Source: Stenopsyche tienmushanensis (lineage: Eukaryota > Arthropoda > Insecta > Trichoptera > Stenopsychidae). From it: 64,000 bases of DNA. The notes under the pieces were generated by a model. It saw nothing but the letters and a program-made list of their open reading frames with translations. It was not told the DNA's origin and did no database searches. This document shows, piece after piece, positions 36,472 to 48,544 of the stretch; position 1 is the first letter of the stretch; every line of letters begins with the position of its first letter. The DNA lies in assembly GCA_008973525.1 (NCBI GenBank), contig WACJ01000526.1, forward strand, positions 1,364,001 through 1,428,000. The letters are read 5' to 3'. A program made the position numbers and the translations under genes.

Positions 36472-37603
36472 ACTGGGATCTTCGACTGCGACGACGCCGA
36501 AATGCTGTCAAGGAGGACGACGACGACGACGATGGCGCATCATCAGAAAATGTTGAGGCGAGCACGTGGCAACGCCGCCATGTTGGACGCGTCGGCGTCA
36601 TATGGTTCGATGCACGCTAGCGTCACCACCGGACGCCGAGATCAGCTCGACGCCGCTAGGAATGCGCCCCTTGAGCGCATCGTCCGCGGAGGGAGAAGCT
36701 GAGGCGCCATGGAAGGCGCTAATTCCAGCCGACCACGTAGCCTATGGAGGCAGACGCAGCGTCGCTGGAAAGCGCCACCACCTAAGATGCAGCACGAGCT
36801 TCCCGATAGCTTGAGCTACAGCGTCACAAGGATGGCCGTCATCAGAACGAGGAGTTTGTAATGACAGGAATCCTTGGTCAGGTATCTCGCGGGTAATCCG
36901 CGAGGCATTGTAAATATTTTCTTAATAATTTTTATGCGTGACCTTTAAGTTGTTTATAATATTTTAGGGTTTGTCGCGCAATAGATAATGTAAGTTGTAG
37001 TATAAAGCGATCGGCATGGTGTGATTAAAATATCAAACTATAATGGTTATAAAGCGTCATCAAGCTTGTCTTTTGCGATGGGGGAAGAGCTAATTGTGGA
37101 TTTCTATTGTTGTAAATATTTCTTATCTTGAGGGCCGATAGCGGTACTTCAAGGCATGGGAAAATCCCATCCGCTTTATCAAGCAGGGCTCGGGGCGCTA
37201 GGTATTTTGTAATCAACCGGGTTTTTTTTGTCTTGCCGATTCGTGGTATTTTGGTTTGTAAACGGCGTTGCATTTTTTTGTATGTATTATATGCATGTCG
37301 TTCGAATTTATTTTAGGTTTTAAAATATGTTGAATATTGTTAAAGATAATGCCAGATGTTGCAGGGTGAATTGTATGAAATTTTCAGGTACAGTCCCAGA
37401 GATACCCTTTGCAAGCGGTCGGTATCGTTTAGAACAGCTTTTATTGTCGTCGCTTTTGTTTCTTTGTTTTGTAAGCTTCTCGTAAAGAGTGTTGTAATTG
37501 TTTAGAAGCAAGTCATTTGGTAATTTTGATTTTTTTTTTGAAAAATAAGGTCGTCGGAGAACCATGGTTCGTGAAGTATTTATTGTGAGCCACAATGCTT
37601 TGA

Positions 37604-37790
37604 ACCAGGCGCTGGCGAGCTGGTGATGCCGTCAGGCTGGTAGCATGTGGTTGTTTAGTTTTAGTTGCGACGCTCTGGATGAGCACCAGGCGCTGGCGGG
37701 CGGGAGATCCCGCCAGGCTGGTGGTATGTCGCGTAAGGGTATTTGAATGGAAGCAACAATAGACGCTGGCGACGGGAAATCCGCTGCGAT
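37604..37790 (+). repeat. 81-bp minisatellite inside the LTR element
   Basis: ACCAGGCGCTGGCG begins units at 37604 and 37685, each followed by a variant of GxTCCCGxCAGGCTGGT. A third, shorter unit starts AGACGCTGGCGACGGGAAAT at 37761. Units differ at a good number of positions. It may be a packaging or structural RNA region, though nothing proves that. Confidence 0.75.
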
Positions 37791-38812
37791 AATTGTTATG
37801 GGTCTTCCAGATCAGGGCGGATCGAACCACCTCGGTGGATTTGATCGCTGCCTTCCCTATCCTATTAAGAGGCACCGTCGTGACCGGTGATGTAGGGTTG
37901 GCAGCCGAAACTTTCAGTTTCGCGCAGTAAGGTGATACTTCAGGTACCAAGGGGCATCGCGACGAACGTAATTAAATGAAGTTAAATTATTTTCTTTACG
38001 ACACAGGATGGCGGCGACAGTGACGAGCTGATGATGGTTGTTTAGCATTATTGTTTCAATTGTTTTAGATTTGTTCGAATTTGTCTAGGCCTCGCACGAT
38101 AGTTTTCGATCGCGAGAAGTAGAGCTGCAATGGAATCACGGAGTACGCAGTGCCAGAGAAGGAGCTTTCTGTCTATTCGTTGTCTATTTTTCTTATTCTT
38201 CTGTTTTGTTCTGGTTTATTCAAAGAAATATCTCGCGATAGGACACGGTGACGAATCTATTGATGTTGCAAATTAGATAAGTCAAGGTCGAGGAGAAAGT
38301 AGTTTTGTTTAAACTAGTCATCCGCGTAAACTTCTAAGGGAGTGCCGGTTCGGAGGGATGATTGTTTTCATCGCCAAACAGGCTAACGCGCGTAGACGTC
38401 GCGTAGCGATACGGACGTCGTGATGAATGATAAAGCTTACTGTATTTTTTTTTGTTAAATTAAGAAATGTAAAGAACAGACTCATGAAGGTTTCATTGCA
38501 GGAGCAGCAAGGTTCTAACAGGACTTCTACAGGAACATCAGAAACATTTTTTTCTTTTGAAAGATCCTACTACTGTGGATCTATATTTCATTTTCATACT
38601 TTTTAACTTGTTTTTGTAAATAAAAATACTACTTGTTTTATTTTATGGTCACGGTCAAAGTTTACCCCTGATTTCTCGGGCCGTAAAGCAAATGCTGTGA
38701 CTTTTGTTAAGTCGGGCAGGGACGCTTTTTTTTTCTTTTTTTCTTTTTTTTTATGCGGCACGATTGCGAGGCATGGGATTGGATTGATCGGGACGATTCA
38801 ATTGCTTAAGTC

Positions 38813-38820
38813 GGGGGGAG
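38813..38820 (+). promoter_or_regulatory. Polypurine tract
   Basis: GGGGGGAG abuts the right LTR and is the expected start site of plus-strand DNA synthesis. Confidence 0.85.
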
Positions 38821-39445
38821 TGTAGCGTGGGAATAATTTGCGATTGTTTTTATTGATTATAAAAATAAATTAATTAATTTCGTCGTTTAATATCGATTTT
38901 TGGTCGTCAAAGCGGGTCGTTTAAGTTGGCGTTTGGACCTCAACCCTTCCGAAGGGTTGTGGGCCGAGCGACTTCGTTCTGTTCTTTTCTGGGCGCCTTG
39001 GGGACCAGTCGTGTTAATTTCGCGCTACGTCTCCATCATCAAGCCTCTGCGTCGTGATCGTCTGCCGTATCACAAAATGGTAAATAAAATTTATTAATCG
39101 AAGTTCATCATGTTTTAATTGTTTCCCTATCGTTTTGAGGTTTCCTCCTTTTTGGTGTCGTCATATGAGCGGTCGAAGTTAAAGAATCGCCCCCTCGGCG
39201 GAGGTATACGCATATTCCGTCGCGGATGTTTCGAGTTGTCTCGGTGTCGCGGGGTTCCTTCGCCCCTGAGGGCGGAGCCCCTTCGCTTCTCGTCGAGGCC
39301 CTTCGGGTCGAGATGAGAGGCGCAAGGGTGCGTCCGGCCCCCGGAGCGCCCCGCGATTCGAGACGCCTCTCGTGGCGGGCTGTTTGAGGCAGCTGCGACG
39401 AAGATTGCGGGTCCCTGAAGACGGCAAGGGGCTTTAAACGCAACA
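38821..39445 (+). repeat. 3' LTR, 625 bp
   Basis: Same sequence as 35834-36458 with a constant offset of 2987; I found no difference on reading both. Confidence 0.95.
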
Positions 39446-39449
39446 GAGC
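39446..39449 (+). repeat. Right 4-bp target duplication of LTR retrotransposon
   Basis: GAGC, identical to 35830-35833. Confidence 0.9.
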
Positions 39450-39540
39450 CAAAGAAGTTTCGCATGTAGCCACCGTGAGGCGACTCAGATCAACTGCGTT
39501 CCCAATCGGCAATTGCCGTGTTTCTAGCCCACCCTTTTGA
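39450..39540 (+). pseudogene. Interrupted frame, right part
   Basis: With the LTR element and one GAGC discounted, the frame from 35598 continues here to a TGA at 39538, giving 108 codons in total. In the overlapping frame, ACSHREATQINC and LPCF carry Cys and His at spacings like the second half of the piggyBac cysteine-rich domain. An old frameshift near the junction would reconcile the two. This is suggestive, not proven. Confidence 0.35.
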
Positions 39541-39559
39541 CTGATATTAGACCAAGAAA

Positions 39560-41280
39560 TGTTTGTTAGCGTGAGGGTCTACAGATTACATAAATTTAAT
39601 AACTACTGCTTCTTAAAAAAGGCGTTATAAAACTGCCAAAAAAAATTTATGCCATTTACTTGGTTATATATTCGTATCATATGTGAAAGGTAATGAAAAA
39701 CCTTTAGTAATACGACCAGTTTATTCATATTTATTTAATTTTGTACTTTATGGTTCCGTATTAAATTTCCACTCTATACCTGTTGATCGTCTAATATGAT
39801 TTTGAAATTTTCAACCAGTTCTGGAGATATCGACGACAAAAGATAACCCGCTTTGTCGTCGTCAAGGCAAGAAGCTTTAGCCCACTTATCACCACCGAAT
39901 ATGTCGAAGTATCATCTCTCGTGGTGGCATTGTTGTGAGTAGGACGTTATAAGGACCTACTTCAATTTGATACATCGATTAGAGCCATTTAGGTACAAAT
40001 GACCTTCAGGACTTTCCGATATTCATTCATATAAATAAGTGTATTAATATCATACATAAACCTAAAGAAATTTAACTTTTTTGCGATCTAAGGTTAAATA
40101 ACGACATTATAATTGAAATCATACCAAGAAACAGTGTCAGCTATTATTTTTGGCAGTTTTTTTTAAGCCTCAATAACTAGCAATATTTTAAAACGTAATT
40201 GAAATAATTGTGGTATGAATTCAATGAGAACCTCCAACGATACAAGTATCTATAATTGCAGTAATGCATAATTTAAGTGTGTTATAAAATTACGAGATTA
40301 AAGAGAGCTAAATAACGAATATAGATGAAAAAATTGATTTTGATTAAGCATGTCATAAAAATATTCCCCCAAAAATAGGCCCTGAAAATATTGTGGGGAA
40401 GAGTTGAAAAACTGAAACCATAGTTGTTAAAGAATTGTAACATTCATCATCAGAACAAAGACTGGTTCACTGAGTGCTCTTACTGAAACGGTTTTGGGAA
40501 TATTCTCCCCTATTTACCAACAACAAGAGATGTTTCCCTAAAACCGAATATTCTTTCAAGAAAATCCATTTTTAATCAGTTGCTTAAATGAAGAGGTAGT
40601 TATGAAACCTCTGAGATGTCTGATGAAATATAAACTACAGCAATGTTTTCATTACTGAAGTACCAGATTGCAGCTACGCTTTAAGCGTAAGGATTCGTTC
40701 GGAAGAGTTTCTTGGAATTAATATGCATCACCAGTCTCCTTATTTTATAGCTTCAAATTGTTTATATCTATGGAATATAATATATTTTTTTATATATTCT
40801 ACTATTCCTACAAGATTTCACTTTAGTAAAATATCGATCTATGATCGAGCAACGTTTTCTCATATTTAGCGCTCATATTATTTAAGTCCTTGTTTAAGAA
40901 AATACATACGTTTAGTATTAACACTCTCGTCATCCAACATGAATCGGTGTTGGTTCTCACGGGGCCCAAATTCAATAGTCGGAGCGTAAACAGAAGAAAT
41001 AGCGATGCGATATAAAAAAGTACGGGTTAAACACGGACAACCAGAATGCGACATGTGGTACATCTTCTCATAGGTGTTGTTTATCTTAGATCAATAAGCT
41101 TGACCATTTGCTCTGTCATTAGCCAAACTAATGAAAACAAAGTGGAGATAAGCAAGCACGGGCAGACAAGGGTAGTAATGCAAGCTTCGACGTCAACCTC
41201 GAAAGATATTTAGACAGTTGTCATTTGTAAGACATTATAAAAAAGACGTTCGTAAAGTTAACATTTACAAGTCGTTATAG
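39560..41280. other. AT-rich stretch, no gene recognised
   Basis: No motif seen; the 40880-41200 part is less AT-rich but has no recognised product. Confidence 0.4.
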
Positions 41281-41339
41281 AAATACGTAACAATGAGACG
41301 CTGGATTCGCTTTATGGAAACTCGGACTTCGCATATCTA

Positions 41340-41640
41340 TCTGACTTAGCAGCGACGAACGAGTTAAATAATATATACGATAGCACAATATTTTGTTTGG
41401 TCATGTCTTCATGCAAACAATACATTTAAAATTTATTAGTCGATTCATTTGGGTTAACGATCTATACAATAGTGCGATATACGCAGGAAGCTCCCCATCT
41501 CTGTCTCCCATGCACAGTTACCGAACTGCGCTACATTTTATCCGTCTCTGTCTCTCTCCAAGCTCAACGTACAAATGTGCTCTTTTCGAATCACTGAAAT
41601 TCGCTCGCAAATACGCGATCATCCTACCATACAGGTTAAC
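41340..41640 (+). repeat. Dispersed repeat alpha, copy 1
   Basis: From CGATAGCACAATATT to AATTCGCTCGCAAATACGCGATC this follows 57470-57660 in the same orientation, sharing TCTATACAAT(A/C)xTGCGAT, the TCTCTGTCTC-rich part and AAGCTCAACGT. No coding motif was recognised in any copy. Confidence 0.65.
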
Positions 41641-41769
41641 TATGAGCGTTTTTTTTTAAATAGCATATTAAAATTATGAAATATTTTTTTAAATTGAAAA
41701 TATGATATTATAATCAAAACTAAGTAGAAATTTGATGATTTGGATTATACGTGTTTTCCAGTTATCTGT

Positions 41770-41813
41770 GTTTGTCCTACCCGGAAATCCCCCGGGTAAT
41801 CGAGAATCTACTG
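41770..41813 (-). mobile_element. Terminus of a pogo-like element
   Basis: Read from the minus strand, after a TA (41814-41815) the sequence is CAGTAGATTCTCGATTACCC then GGGGGATTTCCGGGTAGG. This matches the general form of pogo/Tigger termini. The alpha copy just upstream could be interior of this element, but the other terminus was not found. Confidence 0.5.
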
Positions 41814-41829
41814 TATTCGGTAGATTTAC

Positions 41830-42990
41830 TCATCGAAGGATAGATTTCTAAATTTAAATTTAATTACAACATCACTTTTGTTGTTTAAAAGCCTCATCCC
41901 TTGCAATCTATTTTTAAAATTTGGGAAAAAAGGCGTTGTAAAGTCACTTCTATTGAAATCGACATACCAACATCCAAACATCAAGCGCATATATCTTTTG
42001 CTCTTAAATTCAACATCAACCTCTAAAAGTTCGATCAGAACTGTGCGAAAACTGGATTTATAGAATATGTATCTTCAAGAGATTATAGTAATTAGCTTCC
42101 TCTATATAATTCATCCATAAAGTCTTGACATTAAAATTCTCTCCTCGTTATTTCCTTCTCTGTACGTATACGTTGTGTTTTTTTCTATATCAAAGTCGAA
42201 TATAGAAACATGAATAATTCATAGATGCTTTACATCGAGAAATATTTTGTTTTATTCATCAATATAATATTTTTGTTGGAGGCATAAAAAATGGGATCTT
42301 GTCCGTGCATCCACCGTAATGGGGAGTTTTTTTTTGCGAAAGGCTCGCAAATGGGTGAATCCCTTTGAAGATCGGACCTAAGAAGGGGAAGGATGAGGGA
42401 CCATGGATTATGTCGGGCTGGAATTTGTAAAAGTCCGGATTAAATGGAGAAGGAAATGGTCTCTGTCTGCATTACATTAAACTTAATAGGAGCTGAGTAA
42501 AGGGATAGACTTGTGAAGGAATTTATTTGTTCCTCCAGTATGACACTGATGAAAGCGCAATTACGTTTAGCCACTTGTGGCGAACGCCCCATTTTCGAAT
42601 TCATCACCCTATGAAATATTACCTCATTAGCTCTTCGTTTTGTTCATCATTTTAGAACGCCGTTAACGTAATCATCTAGTGTTCTTCTTTTACAAATTTT
42701 ACGCGCTTCCATTCTTCAACGTCTGTGGAAGACTTTGAGTGAAGAGAAGTGCTGGCGAGGCGTCGCTCGATGTCATTCTCATAATGAATATAATTCATAA
42801 TTTTCTGGCATTAGCATTTAGTACCACTTTCTTAAAATATAATACGATTAGAATGACAACTATTGTGTTAACAATTCCTCACTAACGCTACGAGTTACGA
42901 TTTAGTACGAAAGCCTTAAATGAAATAAACGATTTTAATCAATTCAAGCAATCAAATATGTCTAAAAATATACACTGTGAATAATTTTTA
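41830..42990. other. AT-rich stretch, no gene recognised
   Basis: 42290-42600 is less AT-rich and may be part of an old element; no domain is visible. Confidence 0.4.
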
Positions 42991-42997
42991 TTTAAAA

Positions 42998-43150
42998 CTA
43001 GCGAGTACCCGGCTATTGTGACCCATAATTCTATTTATTGACGTGGTTTTATAAATTTTTAATTACGCTCGTGCGTAGCAATTATTTGAAAAATACATTA
43101 AGAATTCAAATGTATTTCGAATCTCCTGTTGGACTCATGGACGCGGAACA
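42998..43150 (+). repeat. Dispersed repeat gamma, copy 1
   Basis: ACTAGCGAGTACCCGGC followed by a region ending AATTATTTGAAAAATACATT then AAGAATTCAAATGTATTTCGA, CTCCTGTTGGACTCATG and ACGCGGAA. The same order is at 59931-60090. Short ACTAGC..ACCCGGC starts are seen in several arthropod repeats, but I cannot assign a class. Confidence 0.65.
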
Positions 43151-43159
43151 CCTATCGCT

Positions 43160-44960
43160 TTTCTCGCATTTCTGATGCCGAAGTTTTCGACGGTTGCTAC
43201 GGTTTTTGTACCAACAAAATAGATATGATGAACGTTCTTCATAACTTAAATTGTTCATTGACAGTACAATGACAAAGGGATCTTATGTTTTTAAGTACTT
43301 TTATGTCAAATGGGCAATTTAGAGACGCGTCAGTCTATCTGTTGTATTTTTCATAAAAAACACTCTGTTAGATCATAGTCCAAGGAACAAAAAAAATCTA
43401 AATTAAATTCAGTCTTAATTTTTTTTGCGAATTCAAAACCCATGTAATCCATTAAACTTTGAAGAATATTCGAAGGCTCCTAGAGTTTTACTTCGATTGA
43501 CTTGAAACTCTGACTGAAAAAATATTCTTGGCACGTTGTAATATTAATCAAAGAAAATAAAAAAATATTTTTGTTTTTGAAATTTCAAACCCCTTAAGAA
43601 AGAGGCTACATCCAATTGAGTAAGTCACCAACAGAAATCTTTCACAAATTATTCCAAGGAATACGCTTATGCAAATATTTTTATTAAGTTTTATAAGTAC
43701 AACTGGAAGTATGTATATTATACAATGCCACTGTAGCTCAAAGTCTGCTGGTATTTTTATGAGAAACTGTCTCAAAAAGTATAATCTACAAATAAGACAA
43801 TCATGCTTTGTTATATCAATGCCTTATTTTTTAAATTTTAAAACTTGTTGTTCCCTTTGGTCTTTTACAACGTATTTCGGCTGTACGTATTTTATCTACG
43901 TTTTATGACTTACCTTAATTTTGCACCCGAGCGAATATTTTTCTGCGGAATTTATTAAAGCTAACAGATGTTCTTAATTTTTAAAATGTTTTTGTAAAAT
44001 TCCTGGCAAGCAAGAAATAACCTCTAAATATTAATAAAAAATGTATTATTAATAATTATTATAATTTTTGTTGTTGAACTAAAAACAAGGATTATCCAAT
44101 AGTTCAAAAATGCCCGAGTGTTAGACTCAATTGGAATTCGTCAAGGATAATCGATCGTCTTCTATGTTGACCATGTTGAAAATTGTATTATCTGGATTGG
44201 TTCCACGTATTCATTTTATGTGGGTTAAACTTCTTTCAAAATGCGATTTTTACCCTCTTTATGTCCGAATAAAATAAGCTTAGAAAGATGATGTATGTTG
44301 AGGCAGGATAAAGTCACGTATTTTTAACACGTCTACGTTTTGTATCTGTTGAGTATTGGAACTGACAAAGCAAAGAGTCGAATATCTATGATCACGTAAC
44401 ATTTTATTGAGCTGATGTTAGAATTTTTGTACTACCTGCAGTGTTTTTCAAAATAACAAAGATTTTTTTAGTGGTCTTGAATATTTTTATAAAATATTTC
44501 AACTTTGGATATCTTACAAAAAAATCTTTGTAAATGGCAGAACGCAGTCCATAGCATTTATGTTATATGAGAAACCGACGAAAAAAGGTTCGTTTTACAT
44601 TTAGGGTCAGCGTCATATCAGGATTAATTTAAATACCGATAGTCTTCTTATAAAATATGGTGTTATCTTTAATCCAAAAAATGTGATTTACATAAAAAAA
44701 AATGTTTGTTCAAAAATATAGACTATTGTCTATTTTTGCTTTAATAATAAAATATAATACAGTAAAAAAACTCATTTTAAATTTAAACAATTTTATTAGA
44801 TGAGCACATGCTCCCAAATAGGAGGATCAATCACATAGCTCGGGTCAGAAGAGGTTCCTCATGTTGTTGTTATATTCGTCCCAAAGATTATGCTTATGCC
44901 GTGCTAATGAAGTGTTTTTATATTCATAATACTTTTCTATATGATCCGTACCGTCTGGCA
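43160..44960. other. AT-rich stretch, no gene recognised
   Basis: No motif, paired termini or RNA gene found. Confidence 0.45.
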
Positions 44961-44964
44961 TGAA

Positions 44965-45260
44965 ATGATTTGGGCGTGAGCAGCCCACATACAGCTGTCC
45001 ATGTGAGAAGCATGCACGCATACCCTGTGTGTTTCAGTTCTTTATTGATGCTCGCACCGGAAACTGCACACGTTTCAATTCGAATAGCATATCAGTCGGA
45101 ATCATTGGGACACAACCTCTTCTTCTTGAAAATTTTCAATTCAAACTGTAGCTCCGATGATATTATTCATGATTTTTTTCAAGGGAAAACCTGGTACCGT
45201 TGCTTCATGTTGTGGTGGATTTATGTTTCGGAGAAGAATTATAGGCACGCCAATTTTCAG
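44965..45260 (+). repeat. Dispersed repeat beta, copy 2 (longest)
   Basis: The first part (GTGAGCAGCCCACATACAGC, GAAGCATGCACGCATACCCT, CTCGCACCGGAAACTGCACA) matches the reverse complement of 50825-50960 closely. The second part matches 1445-1612. It therefore links two otherwise non-overlapping fragments into one family of at least 290 bp. Frames on either strand are not recognisable. Confidence 0.7.
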
Positions 45261-45269
45261 TGTTAAAAT

Positions 45270-47680
45270 AACCAATTCAAATATATTTTTGTATAGAATG
45301 ATAAACTAACTGAATGCTGTCCTTACAATTCACGACAAAAGTAACTTTTTGAATTTTATTAAGTTGATGCAAGTACCACATATTAGAAACCGCTGTTTTG
45401 TTTAAATATATCGATGCAGTAAGCTTTTTAATAGACATCACTAAAATTTCGTTTCAATCTATTAACTGGTTTAAGGATTGTATCAATTTTACGAAAGAAG
45501 TAGAGTTTCATGAATTTCTTACGAAATCTCCCGTGTTTTTTGCTCGGCGGGTACTTGCTTTTAGAATATATGAATGATTGATTGGTTGCATGGCATTACC
45601 GTTTTTCGGCATGGTTGACTAAAGGCTTTTTTATCTTAGTAAAACCATTGATTTTTATGTATATAGATAGATATAGAAGATTATTATTGTCAGCCATGTA
45701 TGTATTAAATCAATTTCAGTTTGAATTATTAATAATTTTTCCATTTTATCTGTTGTATTAAAATGCAAAATGACAAATCATATTGGCACTAAATGTATTA
45801 AAGATTCGTTAAAAAGGAATTCTCTTACAAAAATTACCTCGATTATTGAGATGTATATGAATATATTCGCTGATTTGCGAATTAATATAACTCAAAATAA
45901 TTGTTTAAATATTTTGAAATTGAAAAGGCACAAGTTTCACATTAAACTTTATAAGTGTCATGAAAACTTATAATTAATAATTGTTGCCTATTCATACTTA
46001 GTTTTTGGAATCGTTTCTTGACACTTCGTAATAATTTCTATTAATTAACGAAGATTAATTGTGATCAATTTAAATCATAACTTATTATGCCGATGTGGTT
46101 ATCGGAAATTGTGAACTTTAAAGTTCACACCTCTGCATAATGCTAATGCTGAATTTTAGCCCTTTCCACTCGTATTTGTTTAGGTTATGGATAGTGTCAA
46201 TTATTAATTAATTTTGAGGAGTTTTCATGCTTCATACTCGATATTAAAAATTAAAAAATAATCATGAATAGAACGTAATATATAGTATATGCAAGAATTT
46301 AAAATTTTGGCGTCATAATGTCGATTTACGAGTAGAAAGGGTTAAAATTTTATAAAAAAATGAATCTATAGAAAATATGAGAAAATGTGCTTTATAAAGC
46401 TTGTATTATATATTAAATCTGTCATTTTGGTTGTTAACGCTATTAATAACTATACGCAAAATGGAAAAGATAATTCGTTCGAATGCCTTATAATAAACAG
46501 TTACATCAAAGATCACAGACATGGTATGGAATAGTCATTTCTTCAGGACGCCATAGAAATTTCTTGCTTAAAAAAGCGATTCAATTAAGTTGAATAAATT
46601 TCTTGGCATCCCGTTTGAAAGATGTACTCTCGTCAATGAGTTAAAAGACCTTGCTGTTCATATAGAAGGTTATTTTGCTTTGCTCCCCCTAACACAGACT
46701 ATAAATGGATTAATTCACTCGAACGAAGGCTTAAGCTCGTACCTTGGATATTATAAATTTGGTGGTTTATAGACATAAGCACAAATCCAAAAATGTAAAA
46801 TTGTCTGATGTTCCGACGTCGTTATCGCTACCATCTTCCTTCCACGTCTTCGCCAGATAATTTCTCAGTTTACCGTCGACAAACACGATTATTAATTCAG
46901 AGAAACTTTGGGCTTGTTCATTTTCACGTTGAAATATTTATCTTAGATGATTAGAAAACATTGGAGCTTGTTGACTTTAAAATTATACAAAGAACAAATC
47001 GACGTATCAAAGCATAAACTTTAAACAAATTTCTGTCTTTCGCTGCTGTATAGATAATGTGTCGACCCTCTCCGTTTACAATTCGAATTTCTCTTTTTGC
47101 TTCAGAATTAATTACTTGATTTAAGCATCGACTTATCAAATTGATACTCTAGGAAAATATTTCTAAGACCATTGTATTCCGAACTTGCAGCTTATATTTA
47201 TTGGCAAATTCAAATATGTTTTTATCCCGTGAATATCAATAAATGAAACTGCACGCGTTAAAAAAATCACAAGTTGTCACAGAAAATAACGAAGCGAGTT
47301 TCATTTGATTTGGGTAATTTAAAACGGATGCTAACTTACACATCCCTACGGGTTAACAAAATAATATTTCGCAGGGTTATAGCGGGCTTAGAGGCTATAA
47401 AAGGCGTATTATTTAAAGACAGCCAATATATTTTAGGTTTAAAATGATCACAGACCAAACTATATTCGTTCCATTATTCAATCTGATGAAGAAGTTGATG
47501 GATTTTTTTTCCGTAAAATATAATTGCATTTATTCACAATCCGTGTGAGAACTTAATAATATGTGTCCAAATACACATTATATTCATAATATCAATATAT
47601 TTTTGAATGGTATGAATAATGATCAATGCAACTAAAAAAAATCTGTTACATTTCAGCGCGATTTGATTCAGCTAGTGATG
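45270..47680. other. AT-rich stretch, no gene recognised
   Basis: Chance frames only, for example near 45770 and 46590. Confidence 0.45.
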
Positions 47681-47689
47681 TGTGCAAGT

Positions 47690-47865
47690 CATTATCGAAG
47701 GTATATAGTGTGCTATCAACAGTGTTTTTTTTTATAAATATACAAGTTTTATACACGCTGCGCGGTCCTGACAGATAAATGGATTTATGCGGACGATAAA
47801 TGGTGGATGTACAAATAGAGGATCTAAGTTATTTTAAAATTAACTCACTAATCAAGGGTTAATCA
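47690..47865 (-). repeat. Dispersed repeat alpha, copy 2
   Basis: GTGCTATCAACAGTG, then ACACGCTGCGCGGTCCTGACAG, then GCGGACGATAAATGGTGGAT and ATTAACTCACTAATCAAGGGTTAA. The order matches 49055-49260 and the reverse complement of 57350-57480. It provides the uninterrupted form of the site hit by the hAT at 56485. Confidence 0.75.
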
Positions 47866-48249
47866 CGAGATTGTCTACAGGTTATCAAATTCAAAAGACT
47901 CAAGATGATTGTTATTAAAAATATTTTTGATCAAATGCCTTGAATGTCAAACGTTTGTATAATTCAACTCTGAAATATGATATAATTAGAATATTATTGT
48001 TATTTTATTGGCAATGTTAAAATTTTGTTTAAAGTTAACATTATAATTTATTTGTAACTAGAATAAGATGCGTTTTTATTCTACAAATTTTTTGAATGGC
48101 ATTATAGCTTAGCTCAAGAGCTTTTACGTGTATACGTAATCACTAGACGAGATTTTCTTCAAATTAATTGGATTTGAATAAAGTTATTTTGGAGTGCTTA
48201 AAATTTGCGTATAAAATTGTATTGTGTGAAGAAGTCAATTTAAGATGGT

Positions 48250-48540
48250 GGTAGGACGTTTATGGACGACATTTACGCCACTGTGAATTTCATTAGTCTG
48301 TCGTCGCATTGTTTGCGAAGTACATAAAGAGTGCCAATTATTCGAATCTAAGGTGACAGACACTCTGAAACTCTCTCAGTGATCTCGCAGACAATTTGGA
48401 CAAGAAACAAACCTAAGTCAATTGCCATTTCATTCTCACAGAGTTCTCGGTATTTATTTAGCGTTGTTTTCAATTAACAGAGAAAACGCTTTGAATCCGC
48501 CCTTCTCCTCCCACTTGCTCCTCCAAAGTCTTCGTTGATG
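48250..48540 (-). pseudogene. PIF/Harbinger-like transposase remnant, minus strand
   Basis: Minus-strand translation gives HQRRLWRSKWEEKGGFKAFS followed by a stop. After a gap come VRMKWQ, CFLSKLSARSL and LALFMYFANNATTD with stops between. The order RRxW, FxRM, FLLSKL, ERLALxxxFLAxxxx is that of the N-terminal part of PIF/Harbinger nucleases. The catalytic DDE region is not present. It lies between two alpha copies in the same orientation. Assignment is by motif order only. Confidence 0.45.
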
Positions 48541-48544
48541 TGTC

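Larger units (their letters stand above)
36459..38820 (+). other. Interior of the LTR element, no coding domain
   Basis: The first 450 bp are GC-rich with a short (GAC)n run near 36513-36530. The rest is closer to host composition. Frames on both strands lack zinc-knuckle, protease DTG, reverse transcriptase or integrase motifs. An 81-bp tandem repeat lies at 37604-37790, and the right end has a T-rich run before the polypurine tract. Confidence 0.8.
35834..39445 (+). mobile_element. Complete non-autonomous LTR retrotransposon, 3612 bp
   Basis: Two 625-bp direct repeats, TGTAGCG...CGCAACA, bound a 2362-bp interior, and the whole is flanked by GAGC duplications. A tRNA-Leu-type primer binding site lies one base after the left LTR, and a GGGGGGAG polypurine tract lies immediately before the right LTR. 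The interior has no gag, protease, reverse transcriptase, RNase H or integrase signature in any frame. Its longest frame is a 145-codon minus-strand one without recognisable domains, so the element must be moved by another element's proteins. The LTRs and the first 450 bp of interior are far richer in GC than the host DNA. By eye the two LTRs match base for base, which implies a recent insertion. Size is in the range of LARD-type elements with a short interior. Confidence 0.95.

Noticed and set aside
36140..36601. Longest open frame of the window (153 codons, minus strand), with overlapping frames on both strands.
   Set aside because: It lies mostly within the GC-rich half of the LTR, recurs truncated in the other LTR because the sequence is duplicated, and has no domain. 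High GC lowers stop-codon density, so open frames on all strands are expected.
37513..37950. 145-codon minus-strand frame inside the LTR element.
   Set aside because: It runs across the 81-bp minisatellite, which explains its internal repetition, and shows no gag or enzymatic motif. It is also antisense to the element.
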